DNA of 49,055 nt. Source: a virus. Shown piece by piece: positions 7,450 through 16,568 of the stretch (positions are counted from its first letter, which is position 1; every line of letters starts with the position of its first letter). The notes under the pieces are model-generated. The model worked only from the letters and a program-made list of their open reading frames with translations. It had not been told where the DNA came from and ran no database searches. The stretch spans positions 1 to 49,055 of IMG/VR virus record IMGVR_UViG_3300032285_000900; one strand, 5' to 3'. Position numbers and translations under genes: made by a program.

Positions 7450-7609
7450 TTCCACTTCGTATGATACGTTATTGGCAGAATGGCTAGTACTTTCTCAGTC
7501 GTTTACTGGATGGACATTAGGTGAGATAAAAGACCTTTCTCCTCGTGAGAGGAAAAATTGGCTAGAAGTCTTCAGAGAGTATAAGAAAGTAGCACAAGCT
7601 AATGTCTGA
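7439..7609 (+). CDS. Frameshifted extension of the tail assembly chaperone
   Basis: From 7439 the +1 frame is open to TGA at 7607-7609 and encodes YDTLLAEWLVLSQSFTGWTL, then GEIKDLSPRERKNWLEVF and REYKKVAQANV. This is protein-like, helical and charged, as expected for the downstream part of a G/GT-type chaperone pair. The frame has no ATG or GTG; a TTG (TTATTGGCA) is the only alternative start and has no ribosome-binding site. The frame ends eight bases inside the tape-measure gene, so the region is coding and not spacer. Expression by +1 (or -2) frameshift is the simplest reading. Confidence 0.65.
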   Translation, partial: FNSNSTSYDTLLAEWLVLSQSFTGWTLGEIKDLSPRERKNWLEVFREYKKVAQANV

Positions 7610-10169
7610 TGCAGAAAAAGAGATTGGCTCCCTTAGTAAGGGAGTACAAGAATTAATCTCACAACTTAAAACTCTTGGTAGAGAAATTGTTGGGTTTCCT
7701 TCTACTAAAGGAATGCTTCAGTCTATTGTTGGTGGAGCAGCCAATTCTTCTGGAGGTATAGGACAACTTACCCTAGGTTCTTCTGGCAATAACTCTTTAA
7801 GTGGCGCTTTAGCCGATGTAAATGTACAAAACTTTTTAGCGGCTAGTCGTCAAAGAAGTCAATTCCAAGCCAATGTTATGGGCGGTATCCAGGCTGGTAC
7901 TGGAATCCTAAGTGGTGCCATGGCTGCTATGCCAGATGTAGCAGGAACTACTGCTAGAAGTACTGGCTATTACAACGCAGGTGTTTTAGGCAGTGTAGGT
8001 ATTTACGGGCCTAATGGTTTAGCTGCACGTGGACTAGCTTCTATGGCTGGTGGGCTACAATTTAAGGGCGCAGATGCTGCTGTAGCTAATACTCTTGCTG
8101 CTCAAGGTATTACCGCTGGTGGAGATAACTTCTACAACATTATGCGGTCAACCGCAGGAGTTACAAGACTCACTAATATGGGTAACGTTCAAGCAGCGGC
8201 TGCTCTTGGAGGACTTACTGCTGGTGGAACATCTGCAGCACTTATGCGTAACTTTGGCGTATTTACAACTAACCCAAATACCAGCCAAGCATACAGCCCT
8301 AGTCAAATTTTTGCACAATTGCAAGACAGACTTACAATGGGTGGAACTATTAAGCCTACTGTAGCTCAACTTAACCAGCAGCTACACGGTGGCTATCTTG
8401 GTCAAGATTTAGCCAACTCAGGGCTAAGTGCAGACGAACAAAGTATCTTTTTTCAGGGATTAGTAAACAGTGCTAAAACTGGTTATAAAACTATGACTGA
8501 CTGGGCTAACCCAGGAACTTACTCTGCTCTTCAAAAGCAAGTGGGAACTAACCCACAATCAGCACTATACAAAATGGCACAAGCACAGACTGGTACTGAA
8601 CAAGCTGCTATGGGTGCGTATGTTAAAGGTATGGAAGATGCTGCTGTTGCCGTAACGAAATTCCAACAGGCAATTACTAACTTCCTAAACAGTGGTGTGG
8701 GCCAGTTAATGGCTAGAGGAAACGCTAGTTTGCAAACTGCAGCTACTGATAACGCTATTAATGGTGCGTATGTTGCTGGAAGCTCTGTTTTAGGTGCTGG
8801 GATTAATATAGCTGGTGTTGCTGCTCAAAATCAAATGTTGGCAAGAATGACTGGAGGCGCTGCTGCTCTTCAATCACCGTATACTGTGTTACCTAATGGC
8901 GCTGTTAAAGGTCCTAATGGCAAGTTTGTTAGTCAAGCAAAGTACAATACTTGGCTTGCAAGTTCTGAGGGCAAAGCTTACGCACAGAATGCTGCTAATG
9001 CTGCTAGAACTCAAAGAGCTGGTATGACTGCTTCCCGTTTAGGAAAGGGAAGCATTATGGCTCTTGGTGGACAGGTAGCTGGCTCTATAATCCAAAATCT
9101 TCCAGGAAATACCCAAGGTAGTGTTGGAAGTAAGATAGGTAATGCAATTAGCACCGCTGCTCAATGGGGCAGTATGGGTATGATGCTAGGAAGTCTTGCT
9201 GGTCCCGAAGGCACATTGATTGGTGGAGTCGCAGGAGCCCTTATTGGAGGAACAGTAGGTGCTTTTTCTGGTGGTTCTAAAAGCACTGTAAACTCTGGCT
9301 CGCAATCACCTACTGGAGAAGGAAGACCTAACTTAGTTGCTCCAGTAAAAGCTCAAATTACTACTAAATGGGGACAGGTAACAGACGCTCATGGCGTTGC
9401 CCTTTGGGGAGGTAACCCCCACAAAGCTATTGACTATGGTGTGCCTACAGGAACTGCTGTGCAAGCTTCTGGTGATGGTAAAGTTGTAGAAATGGGATCT
9501 GGATCAGGAGATAGATCTTACGGTAATTACGTAATTATTGACCATGGCAGTGGCTACTCTACGCTTTACGCCCACTTAAGTGAGTTTAGAGTAGGACGTG
9601 GCGATGTTGTCAAACAAGGTATGGTTATCGCTTTATCTGGTGCTACTGGTTATGTAACTGGTCCTCACCTTCACTTTGAAGTTCGTCAAAATGGGCAATC
9701 AGTTAACCCTAGTTCCTGGTTAGGTGCGGGAGTAGCTGCTGTTGCAGGTAATTTCGTTACTAGTGCCTCAAATAAAGCAGGTAGTTCTGCTTCAGGTGAC
9801 TCAGGGTCTTCTGGTATGTACGACGGTGGCTCTTATTCTTCAGGTGCTTCTTCGGCAACCAGTGGCTATAACGTGGGAACTATGAGTGCCTCAAATACGA
9901 TCCCTAAAGCGTATACAGGTGCTGCTATTGCTGGTGCTGCATCAGGAATTGCTGGATCAGGAACCACTCTAGGTCATGCTTCACCAAGAGCTGGAGCCAG
10001 TACTCCTTACCAAGGAGGTCCTAACTTAGCTCGTGGTGGTGGAGGCAATAACGTTACGATCAATGTAACTATTTCAGAAGCAAGTGCTGATGAGGCTCGT
10101 AAATTTGCTCAAATGGTAAAATCTTATTTAGATAAAGATAGTCTTACACGTAGTATGGGAGCCTTGTAA
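7602..10169 (+). CDS. Tape measure protein with M23 peptidase domain
   Basis: An 855-aa protein after the chaperone gene. The first 570 residues are Ala/Gly/Ser/Gln-rich and helical, with hydrophobic glycine-rich stretches (GTLIGGVAGALIGGTVGAFS) typical of tape measures. Residues about 590-705 form an M23/LytM metallopeptidase: His607 and Asp611 in HKAIDYG, the LYAHLS strand, and PHLHFE with His689 and His691 as zinc and catalytic residues, all present. A Gly/Ser-rich linker and a helical end (ADEARKFAQMVKSYLDKD) follow. It would set tail length and, on injection, cut peptide cross-links in the cell wall. At about 1.5 angstrom per residue the tail would be up to roughly 130 nm (inference). 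Confidence 0.9.
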   Translation: MSDAEKEIGSLSKGVQELISQLKTLGREIVGFPSTKGMLQSIVGGAANSSGGIGQLTLGSSGNNSLSGALADVNVQNFLAASRQRSQFQANVMGGIQAGTGILSGAMAAMPDVAGTTARSTGYYNAGVLGSVGIYGPNGLAARGLASMAGGLQFKGADAAVANTLAAQGITAGGDNFYNIMRSTAGVTRLTNMGNVQAAAALGGLTAGGTSAALMRNFGVFTTNPNTSQAYSPSQIFAQLQDRLTMGGTIKPTVAQLNQQLHGGYLGQDLANSGLSADEQSIFFQGLVNSAKTGYKTMTDWANPGTYSALQKQVGTNPQSALYKMAQAQTGTEQAAMGAYVKGMEDAAVAVTKFQQAITNFLNSGVGQLMARGNASLQTAATDNAINGAYVAGSSVLGAGINIAGVAAQNQMLARMTGGAAALQSPYTVLPNGAVKGPNGKFVSQAKYNTWLASSEGKAYAQNAANAARTQRAGMTASRLGKGSIMALGGQVAGSIIQNLPGNTQGSVGSKIGNAISTAAQWGSMGMMLGSLAGPEGTLIGGVAGALIGGTVGAFSGGSKSTVNSGSQSPTGEGRPNLVAPVKAQITTKWGQVTDAHGVALWGGNPHKAIDYGVPTGTAVQASGDGKVVEMGSGSGDRSYGNYVIIDHGSGYSTLYAHLSEFRVGRGDVVKQGMVIALSGATGYVTGPHLHFEVRQNGQSVNPSSWLGAGVAAVAGNFVTSASNKAGSSASGDSGSSGMYDGGSYSSGASSATSGYNVGTMSASNTIPKAYTGAAIAGAASGIAGSGTTLGHASPRAGASTPYQGGPNLARGGGGNNVTINVTISEASADEARKFAQMVKSYLDKDSLTRSMGAL

Positions 10170-11740
10170 TGGCTAATAGTCACGACTTTACACCAGTAGT
10201 TTTAACTGCTCAAGAAAAGGCTGCTAAACAGCAGACAGAGAATAATCTTGTATCTACAACTGCTGCTCAAAAAACTGCAAAACGAAAACAGAAAAAAGAA
10301 GAAGCTACTTTTAATTCAATTAAAAGTATGAAACCTTTTGCAACTGCTATAAACACTGCTCCTTATACAGTAGGACTAAGCCATGCAACTATTACTACTG
10401 CAGTAATTACTAATAAGGTAGCTACTATTACTTGGAGTGGAACACTTCCTTCTGATCTTTCTGCACAATCTGACCCAAGACTTGGTAATAAAGTATTTAT
10501 TGATGGTCTACCTTCTGCTTTTAATGGGAAATTTTTCCTTAAGTCTATAGACCATGTAACTAAACAGTTAACTTACTCAGTAAACGCTAGTAACACTAAC
10601 TATGTTACAAATCCACCTAAGGGAACTGTTTTTGCAAATCTTCTAAAAGACTCAGATTGGATTAGCCTAATATACGGCTATAGCCACTATGAAGATGCTG
10701 ATTATGTAACTAAATTAGGTACAAGCTATGACAAAATTCAAACTTATAAAGAATCTGTAAAAACTTACCAAAAGCAAATAGATCAGTATTATAAAGACCT
10801 TTCTAGTATTGCTAAGGGAACCATACCTTCGGCCCTTGGTGGGTCAACTGCAGTATCTACTGCCGTTATGCCTAAACCTGACCACAACCAGGTAACATAC
10901 AATATCCCTAGTGTTAGAGAATCTTATTTTAAAGAAACTTTTAATGATAAAAACCCAAGTTATGACACTGTTCAATTAATAACTTCTGGTGGAGCCCCAG
11001 TCTCCGTCTTAGAAGCAGCCGAACTATGGAGTAATGATAAAACTCACAAGGGAATGATCCAAAGTTTTATTATTCCTGGGGGAAGTAGCACCAACAATGG
11101 AATTGGTAAAGCTACCAATGTGACACCAGATGCTTGGAATAAAAATTACCCAAATAACGGACGTTATGCTTACCAATTCCAATACAATCCTGGGGTTGTA
11201 GATATGGTGTACGCTGGCATGCAGAATGTAGACCCAGGGTTGGTGATGTCTGGTGTAAACCAGATTCCATTAATTGGTGCGTCTAATACATCTTCAAGTA
11301 TTGATTTCGACATTATTATAAATCGTATGGCCGATATGAAATACATTCGATCTACCAATAAATCGGATGCTAGATTAAGCGATAATTATGTATATGGAAG
11401 AGCTGTTTCAACAGATGACTTGCAAAAAATTAGTGACAAAGGAACTATGTATGATTTAGAGTTTCTTTTGCAAACTCTTCTTGGTTATAAAACTAACTCT
11501 AAATTACGTGGGTTTACTTCTGATGTAGGATATATGGGAACATTTCCTGTAGAACTACACTTGGGTAAATCACTTCGATACATCGTTATCATTAACTCCT
11601 TAACTGTTAGCCACACTATTTTTACAAAAGATATGGTTCCCGTGTATACAAACGTTCACGTAAGTGCTGGCCGTATGCCTGACGTTGGTTTTAACAACTT
11701 AATTACCAACACAACTGCTTACCAAGCAGGCGTTAAGTAG
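10169..11740 (+). CDS. Baseplate/tube-adapter protein (CIS-tube/LysM-associated type)
   Basis: A 523-aa protein at a TAATG junction. The C-terminal 200 residues show the contractile-injection-system tube/adapter pattern: YAYQFQYNPGVVDMVYAG, then SSSIDFDIIINRMADM, then PVELHLGKSLRYIVIINSLT and PVYTNVHVSAGRMPDVG. In related phages this protein lies between tape measure and hub and is followed by a LysM-type protein, as here. The N-terminal 330 residues contain a KRKQKKEEA coiled segment and a beta-rich domain I do not recognise. Confidence 0.65.
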   Translation: MANSHDFTPVVLTAQEKAAKQQTENNLVSTTAAQKTAKRKQKKEEATFNSIKSMKPFATAINTAPYTVGLSHATITTAVITNKVATITWSGTLPSDLSAQSDPRLGNKVFIDGLPSAFNGKFFLKSIDHVTKQLTYSVNASNTNYVTNPPKGTVFANLLKDSDWISLIYGYSHYEDADYVTKLGTSYDKIQTYKESVKTYQKQIDQYYKDLSSIAKGTIPSALGGSTAVSTAVMPKPDHNQVTYNIPSVRESYFKETFNDKNPSYDTVQLITSGGAPVSVLEAAELWSNDKTHKGMIQSFIIPGGSSTNNGIGKATNVTPDAWNKNYPNNGRYAYQFQYNPGVVDMVYAGMQNVDPGLVMSGVNQIPLIGASNTSSSIDFDIIINRMADMKYIRSTNKSDARLSDNYVYGRAVSTDDLQKISDKGTMYDLEFLLQTLLGYKTNSKLRGFTSDVGYMGTFPVELHLGKSLRYIVIINSLTVSHTIFTKDMVPVYTNVHVSAGRMPDVGFNNLITNTTAYQAGVK

Positions 11741-11754
11741 CTAGGAGATTTTCA

Positions 11755-12030
11755 ATGATTTATTCAGATAGTAGATACGCTGATGGGTATATTTACAAAG
11801 CCCAAAGACCTATTGACGGTAGTTACCAGATAAACGTAGACAGAGTATTTCCTACAATGACTGCAAACTTTTATTATTATGAATGGGTAGCAGGGGATCG
11901 AGTAGACACTGTTGCTTATTTCTCATATGGAAATTCTTCTCTATGGACTAGAATTGCTGACTTTAATCCAGAAATTTTAGATTTTACAAGTATTGCGCCA
12001 GGAACTACTATAAGGATTCCTTATGTCTAG
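11755..12030 (+). CDS. LysM-like baseplate protein (tail protein X type)
   Basis: A 91-aa protein with ribosome-binding site CTAGGAG before ATG 11755. Residues 40-91 read YEWVAGDRVDTVAYFSYGNS, then LWTRIADFNPEILD and PGTTIRIP, the LysM/tail-protein-X pattern (a 'GDR.d.iA...yGn...W..I...N' core and an 'G..i.iP' end). In myophages such small LysM proteins join the tube end to the baseplate hub. It overlaps the hub gene by eight bases. Confidence 0.75.
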   Translation: MIYSDSRYADGYIYKAQRPIDGSYQINVDRVFPTMTANFYYYEWVAGDRVDTVAYFSYGNSSLWTRIADFNPEILDFTSIAPGTTIRIPYV

Positions 12031-13309
12031 TGTTAATGGTAAATGGCGTAGAGGTACGCTATATAAAGTAAGTTTTCCTACCTTGGCTACTTTAGATATC
12101 CAACCTAGACGTGTTGAATTGCTTCAATCTATCCACACGCATGAAATCCTTACTATGGAGTTTACAAATGCTCCAGATAATTACTTTCAACTATTAAGAA
12201 CAGGTGTTCCTGTTCAGTTTGAGTATTCTCAAGGAACAATAACCAGTACTTTTTTTGGTGTAGTTTCAACAGTTACTAAACGTGTTGCGGGTCAACGTGT
12301 AAACGTAACTGAGGTTACTTGTATTGGTAGCACCTTTTCTTTAAAAGAACGTAAAAATAAAACTTATTACAACACCACAATCCCAGAGGCAGTTCACTCG
12401 ATTGTTTCTGAATTTGGATTTAACTTTATTGGAGAACCACACCCAGTAAAATTTGATCAATTGAGTATTGCTGGACATTCTTATTGGGAATGGATTCAGG
12501 AATACGCTAAAAAAATTGGCTATGGTGTAGTAGTTATTGGTATGGATTTTATTTTTAAGCCTTTAGACAAAATTATTGATCAAAATATGACTAATGTACC
12601 TGTTCTTTCTTTCTTTGGTAAAGAAATGGGTATCAATAGTCAAATTTTTGATAGAACTTTAGACTCTTTTGAGGCGCTGAATGGTGAGCACGTAGAATAC
12701 AGCCATTCACTTCGTACAAATAAAACTGTTGGTGGAGTAGACCCAATAAGTAGCACAATTGTAAATGCCACTTCATCTCCAAAAACAGTTGGAAAAAATA
12801 TCAGAAAAGATGTAAATGATGTTTTATTTAACGAAGTTAGAAGTGACCAAGTAGTTACTAGTCACAATCTTGCTAAATCAATGTCTGACGGAGCAGCTCA
12901 TAATGGTAGATTGAACACTCCTGCACGAGTTAAGTGTCAAGGAGATCCAAGAATTCGTCCTTATGCACCTGTATACATCCAGGGAACTGGCACTACTAGC
13001 GATGGTTACTGGATCTGCAAAGAAATTAAACATATGTTTGCCTACATAGGTGACTACCAAATTGAAATGACTGTGTACTCGGATGGTTTAGGTCCTGCAG
13101 CAGTAAGCACACTTCGACAAGGAACTGTGACTATCTCTGGGGTGGTAAACTTAACAGAGGCATTGAAGAATGGTGGAAAGAACCCCGCTAGTCCTTCTAC
13201 AAAGAAAGTAACTCTTAAAGCAAAAACACCGTTAGTGTCTGCTTCTAAACAAGGGTTTAAGAGAACACCAGTAGCTTGGACCAGTAAAGGAGTTAAGGGA
13301 CATAAATGA
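12023..13309 (+). CDS. Baseplate hub protein (gp27/gpD-like)
   Basis: A 428-aa protein with the layout of late-control D/gp27-type hub proteins: an N-terminal beta barrel that includes PVQFEYSQGTITSTFFGVVS, VTEVTCIGSTFSLKERKNKT (the characteristic 'v.c.g....l' strand), TIPEAVHSIVSEFGFNF, SYWEWIQEYAKKIGYGVVVI and a C-terminal barrel ending in QIEMTVYSDGLG. The hub trimer connects the tube to the spike (encoded at 15623). The C-terminal tail is Lys-rich. It overlaps the gp25-like gene by four bases (ATGA). Confidence 0.75.
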   Translation: MSSVNGKWRRGTLYKVSFPTLATLDIQPRRVELLQSIHTHEILTMEFTNAPDNYFQLLRTGVPVQFEYSQGTITSTFFGVVSTVTKRVAGQRVNVTEVTCIGSTFSLKERKNKTYYNTTIPEAVHSIVSEFGFNFIGEPHPVKFDQLSIAGHSYWEWIQEYAKKIGYGVVVIGMDFIFKPLDKIIDQNMTNVPVLSFFGKEMGINSQIFDRTLDSFEALNGEHVEYSHSLRTNKTVGGVDPISSTIVNATSSPKTVGKNIRKDVNDVLFNEVRSDQVVTSHNLAKSMSDGAAHNGRLNTPARVKCQGDPRIRPYAPVYIQGTGTTSDGYWICKEIKHMFAYIGDYQIEMTVYSDGLGPAAVSTLRQGTVTISGVVNLTEALKNGGKNPASPSTKKVTLKAKTPLVSASKQGFKRTPVAWTSKGVKGHK

Positions 13310-13743
13310 GTAACCAAATAACCAAAATCTCAGAAGTAGCTATTTCTCTTCCATTTACTATTACTCAGTTTGGTACTATTAACGCTACTACTGATCAAAA
13401 TAAAATCTGGGCAGACAGAGTTTTATCTGTAATAGGCACTGGCTTCTATGAACGTGTTTTAAACCCTACTTTTGGTAGTACTATGTACACTGCTCTTTAT
13501 AACAACACTGACTCAACTATTTCTAATAGTTCTGCAGTGGTACAAATTACTAACTCTATTAAAGATGCTTTTATTACTTTTCTACCTCTGTTATCTTTAC
13601 AGGATGTTAAAGCTAACTTTGATTCAAACTTAGGCGTTCTGTCTATTGAAGTTATTTACCAACTTCCTAACCAGAAAACTTCTACGCTAACTGTTGGAGC
13701 GGTTAGCATTAATGGAAATACTCCTCCAACTGAAAGACGATAA
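13306..13743 (+). CDS. Baseplate wedge protein (gp25/GPW family)
   Basis: A 145-aa protein starting at ATGA overlap. KIWADRVLSVIGTGFYERVL, then NPTFGSTMYTALYNN and the late DVKANFDSNLGVLSIEVIYQ match GPW/gp25 proteins ('w......l..t..GeR...p.fG..l...l' and a terminal beta strand pair). The usual 'GeR.m.p.yG' block is here GFYERVLNPTFGST, a close variant. gp25 nucleates sheath polymerisation at the baseplate. The next gene is baseplate J, its normal neighbour. Confidence 0.88.
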   Translation: MSNQITKISEVAISLPFTITQFGTINATTDQNKIWADRVLSVIGTGFYERVLNPTFGSTMYTALYNNTDSTISNSSAVVQITNSIKDAFITFLPLLSLQDVKANFDSNLGVLSIEVIYQLPNQKTSTLTVGAVSINGNTPPTERR

Positions 13744-15623
13744 TGGCTAGTCAAAATAACATTCCAACTGCAATCGACTACACTTCTAGAGATTTTTACT
13801 CATTAAGATCGGACTTAATTGCTCGAGTTCAAGCACGTGTAAACGTTCTAGGTAAACAATGGAGTGCCACTGACCCAGCAGACTTTGGTGTTGCTCTAGT
13901 AGAAGCTTTTGCTCACGTAGGAGACTTAACTAGTCACTACTTAGACCGAGTGGCAAATGAATCATTCCTAGAAACAGCTGTTCAAAGACAAAGCCTTTTA
14001 AACATTGCAGATATGTACGGCTATAGTCCTTCGGGATACCGCCAAGCTTCTGTTTCTCTAACGTTTAGCAATACTACTAGCAATGTAGTTACAGTACCTG
14101 CAGGCACGTTACTTTCTATTGATATCGTAACTAACAATGGTGTCTCTCAAACTACCGCAACACTTTTCTTTACAGTAACTGATGATGTTATTATTGCTGC
14201 GGCTTCAGGCGGAGTTGCGGGAACTGCTGTGGGTCAAGCCACTCACGGAGAGACCTCAGACTCTTTAGCAAAAAATGCTGCTGATGGAGCAGACTCTACA
14301 GACATTGCTGGTGAGTTACTAGGATTCTCTAATGGTTATGGAAATCAAGTATTTCAGTTAGAGTACAATCAGGTAGTTGATGACAGCGTAACTATCTACG
14401 TTAAAACTGGAGATTTTTATACACCTTGGAATCAAGTTAAAAATCTGTATGACTATGATGGCACTAGTGCTGTATACACGCTTACTACAGACTCAAACAA
14501 CTACGTTTATGTAACTTTTGGTGATGGTGTTGGTGGAGCAATCCCAACCCTAGGTGAACCAATTAAAGCTGTGTATACAATTGGCGGCGGTTTAGTAGGA
14601 AATATTACTAGTGGCTATCAATTTACTGCGCTAAGTGTGCCTGCGACTAGCGGGCTTACGTTGTCAAGTATCAGTGGCGTAACTATCTACAATAGTTCTG
14701 CTGCGACTGGTGGTGAAGACCCAGAATCTGATGACAGTATTAGAAAAAATGCTCCAAGAGCTTTAAAGGCGCTTAACCGAGCAGTTACTCTAAAAGATTA
14801 CGCTGATTTGGGTTTATCAGTTGCAGGGGTAGGCAAAACTTCTGCTTACGCAACTAGTCCAAATGCCATAACTCTTTACGTAGGCCCTCAAATATCGGAC
14901 TCTTCTCCAGAGTACTACCCTGGATATGATGCAACTAATACTACTATCAGCACAACTTGGTATAACTTACAATCAGCTGTCGCTAACTATATTTCTGATA
15001 AAACTCAAATTGGCACAACAGTAACTATACTTCCTCCTGTTTATACACCAATTGTTATAACAGTCAATTACACCAAGAGTTCTCAGTATTCTGATGACAG
15101 TATTATTTCTGCTATTAAGTACGCAATTGTCTTTTTGCATGGTTACAACTACATTAATTTTGACCAGGTTATTTACCCAGGGCAGTTAGAAAGTGCGATT
15201 AACGCAATCAACGGAATTGTTTCTTCTAAAGTAACTGGACTTTATAGATATGGCACTACTCCTGGAGTAAACACACTTAAGCCTGCTACTGGAGAAATCT
15301 TTGTATTCTCAGATGCAAATCTCTCCGTCTATCCTATTGCAGGTTTATCTGCGCTTACTTCCAGCTCAGGTACTTTAAGTCCAGCATTTACTACTGGAAC
15401 TTCTAGCTACATTATTTCTGGAGTAAGTACCTCCACGATTACAATTACCCCTACAGTAGCTGTTAGTGGATCCACCGTTACTGTTAATGGTGCATCAGTA
15501 ACTAGTGGTTCTGCAAGTTCTAGTATTTCTACACCAACTGGTTCTACCACCGTAATCACTGTAGTAGTCACTTCTGCTGATACTACAGTAAATAACACTT
15601 ACACCTTAAAGGTAACTAGGTAA
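13743..15623 (+). CDS. Baseplate J-like wedge protein with C-terminal beta-sandwich
   Basis: A 626-aa protein at a TAATG junction. The N-terminus DYTSRDFYSLRSDLIARVQA, DPADFGVALVEAFAHVGDLT and YLDRVANESFLETAVQR is typical of baseplate J/gp6 proteins. The core runs to about residue 520 (GGEDPESDDSIRKNAPRAL is the usual J block). The last 100 residues are different: LSALTSSSGTLSPAFTTGTS, then Ser/Thr/Val-rich strands ending NNTYTLKVTR, which matches the cadherin-like beta-sandwich (PF12733-type) repeat. J forms the inner wedge ring; the added domain may project from the baseplate. Confidence 0.9.
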   Translation: MASQNNIPTAIDYTSRDFYSLRSDLIARVQARVNVLGKQWSATDPADFGVALVEAFAHVGDLTSHYLDRVANESFLETAVQRQSLLNIADMYGYSPSGYRQASVSLTFSNTTSNVVTVPAGTLLSIDIVTNNGVSQTTATLFFTVTDDVIIAAASGGVAGTAVGQATHGETSDSLAKNAADGADSTDIAGELLGFSNGYGNQVFQLEYNQVVDDSVTIYVKTGDFYTPWNQVKNLYDYDGTSAVYTLTTDSNNYVYVTFGDGVGGAIPTLGEPIKAVYTIGGGLVGNITSGYQFTALSVPATSGLTLSSISGVTIYNSSAATGGEDPESDDSIRKNAPRALKALNRAVTLKDYADLGLSVAGVGKTSAYATSPNAITLYVGPQISDSSPEYYPGYDATNTTISTTWYNLQSAVANYISDKTQIGTTVTILPPVYTPIVITVNYTKSSQYSDDSIISAIKYAIVFLHGYNYINFDQVIYPGQLESAINAINGIVSSKVTGLYRYGTTPGVNTLKPATGEIFVFSDANLSVYPIAGLSALTSSSGTLSPAFTTGTSSYIISGVSTSTITITPTVAVSGSTVTVNGASVTSGSASSSISTPTGSTTVITVVVTSADTTVNNTYTLKVTR

Positions 15624-16072
15624 TGATTAAAGACGAGTTTGGCAACAGACGGTACTTTGGTATTTACCGAGGAGTGGTAGTAAACAATCTTGATCCACTA
15701 AATAGAGATAGATTGCAGATCAAAGTCCCTCAGGTATTTTCTGATGAGGTACTTGGTTGGGCCTGGCCTAGAGAATCCTCATCTATTAAGCTACAGGTTC
15801 CTGCAGTAAACCAAGGTGTTTGGGTAGAGTTTGAGGGTGGGGATCCTTCTTTTCCAGTATGGGTAGGTACATTTGGAAAAGTAGTAGATGGATCTACGCA
15901 CGTAGTAATCTCTACACCAGATAGTATTCCTACGCCGCTTGTTTCCACTACTTCGGTAGATGGAAATCTTCAATTAGATTTAGTTTCTTCGTTAGTTTCA
16001 TTAGCTAATTACGTTACTGATTTACAAGGCAGAATAGCTGCACTAGAAGCGTACAATACGCTAAACCCGTAG
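15623..16072 (+). CDS. Baseplate spike OB-fold protein (gp5/gpV-like)
   Basis: A 149-aa protein. FGIYRGVVVNNLDPLNRDRL, QIKVPQVFSDEVLGWAWP and GVWVEFEGGDPSFPVWVGTF are the gp5/gpV/VgrG OB-fold strands ('g.v..n.DP....rv.V..p.......aWa.p' and 'G..V.v.FeeGD...P...G'). There is no lysozyme domain and no long beta-helix; the chain ends with a short helix (SLANYVTDLQGRIAALEAYN) that may trimerise. It therefore probably acts as a short spike base or adapter on the hub. TAATG links it to the J gene. Confidence 0.85.
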   Translation: MIKDEFGNRRYFGIYRGVVVNNLDPLNRDRLQIKVPQVFSDEVLGWAWPRESSSIKLQVPAVNQGVWVEFEGGDPSFPVWVGTFGKVVDGSTHVVISTPDSIPTPLVSTTSVDGNLQLDLVSSLVSLANYVTDLQGRIAALEAYNTLNP

Positions 16073-16131
16073 TTCAGCAGGTTTAAGTACGGTTTATCCG
16101 TCAAAATAGATATTGATTAGGAGAGTGTTGC

Positions 16132-16557
16132 ATGGCAGCGTCATACCCAAATGGAGTTAAAACCTTTGTTGAAAAGGTAGACAATCAAGACCCAGTTATT
16201 GCGTCTGACGTTAACTTGGTGTACGAAGAAGTAACTGCTATCGAAACAGTGTTGGGGACTACCCCAGCTACTTCTCTTGGTTGGTCTGGGTCGTTTACCC
16301 AAGGAACCACGTCCTGGAATAACGTTGCTAGCCGTCTACAAAATATTGAGTATGGATTAAATGTATCCTACAACCAAAGAGTAGACACTTCAGGCGGGTC
16401 CACAGTTTCTAATTCTGGATCCGTAGTAGGTTTAAAATTTACGCCTGCTTCTGGCGCTACTGGTAACTTAGTTGATTTTAATAATTCGTCTGGTACAGCT
16501 ATTACATCAATTGGTAAAGATGGGTACATCTTAGTTATTGATGGAGGAACTCCCTAA
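16132..16557 (+). CDS. Putative tail fibre protein
   Basis: A 141-aa protein with a good site (TTAGGAGAG) before ATG 16132, after a 59-base gap. The start ASYPNGVKTFVEKVDNQDPV, then ASDVNLVYEEVTAIETVLGT is typical of fibre N-terminal attachment domains in actinophages and related viruses. It then has short Ser/Gly/Thr-rich strands (VSNSGSVVGLKFTPASGATG). It lies between baseplate and gpI-like genes. A fibre or fibre-attachment role is inferred. Confidence 0.6.
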   Translation: MAASYPNGVKTFVEKVDNQDPVIASDVNLVYEEVTAIETVLGTTPATSLGWSGSFTQGTTSWNNVASRLQNIEYGLNVSYNQRVDTSGGSTVSNSGSVVGLKFTPASGATGNLVDFNNSSGTAITSIGKDGYILVIDGGTP

Positions 16558-16568
16558 GGAGTTATCTT

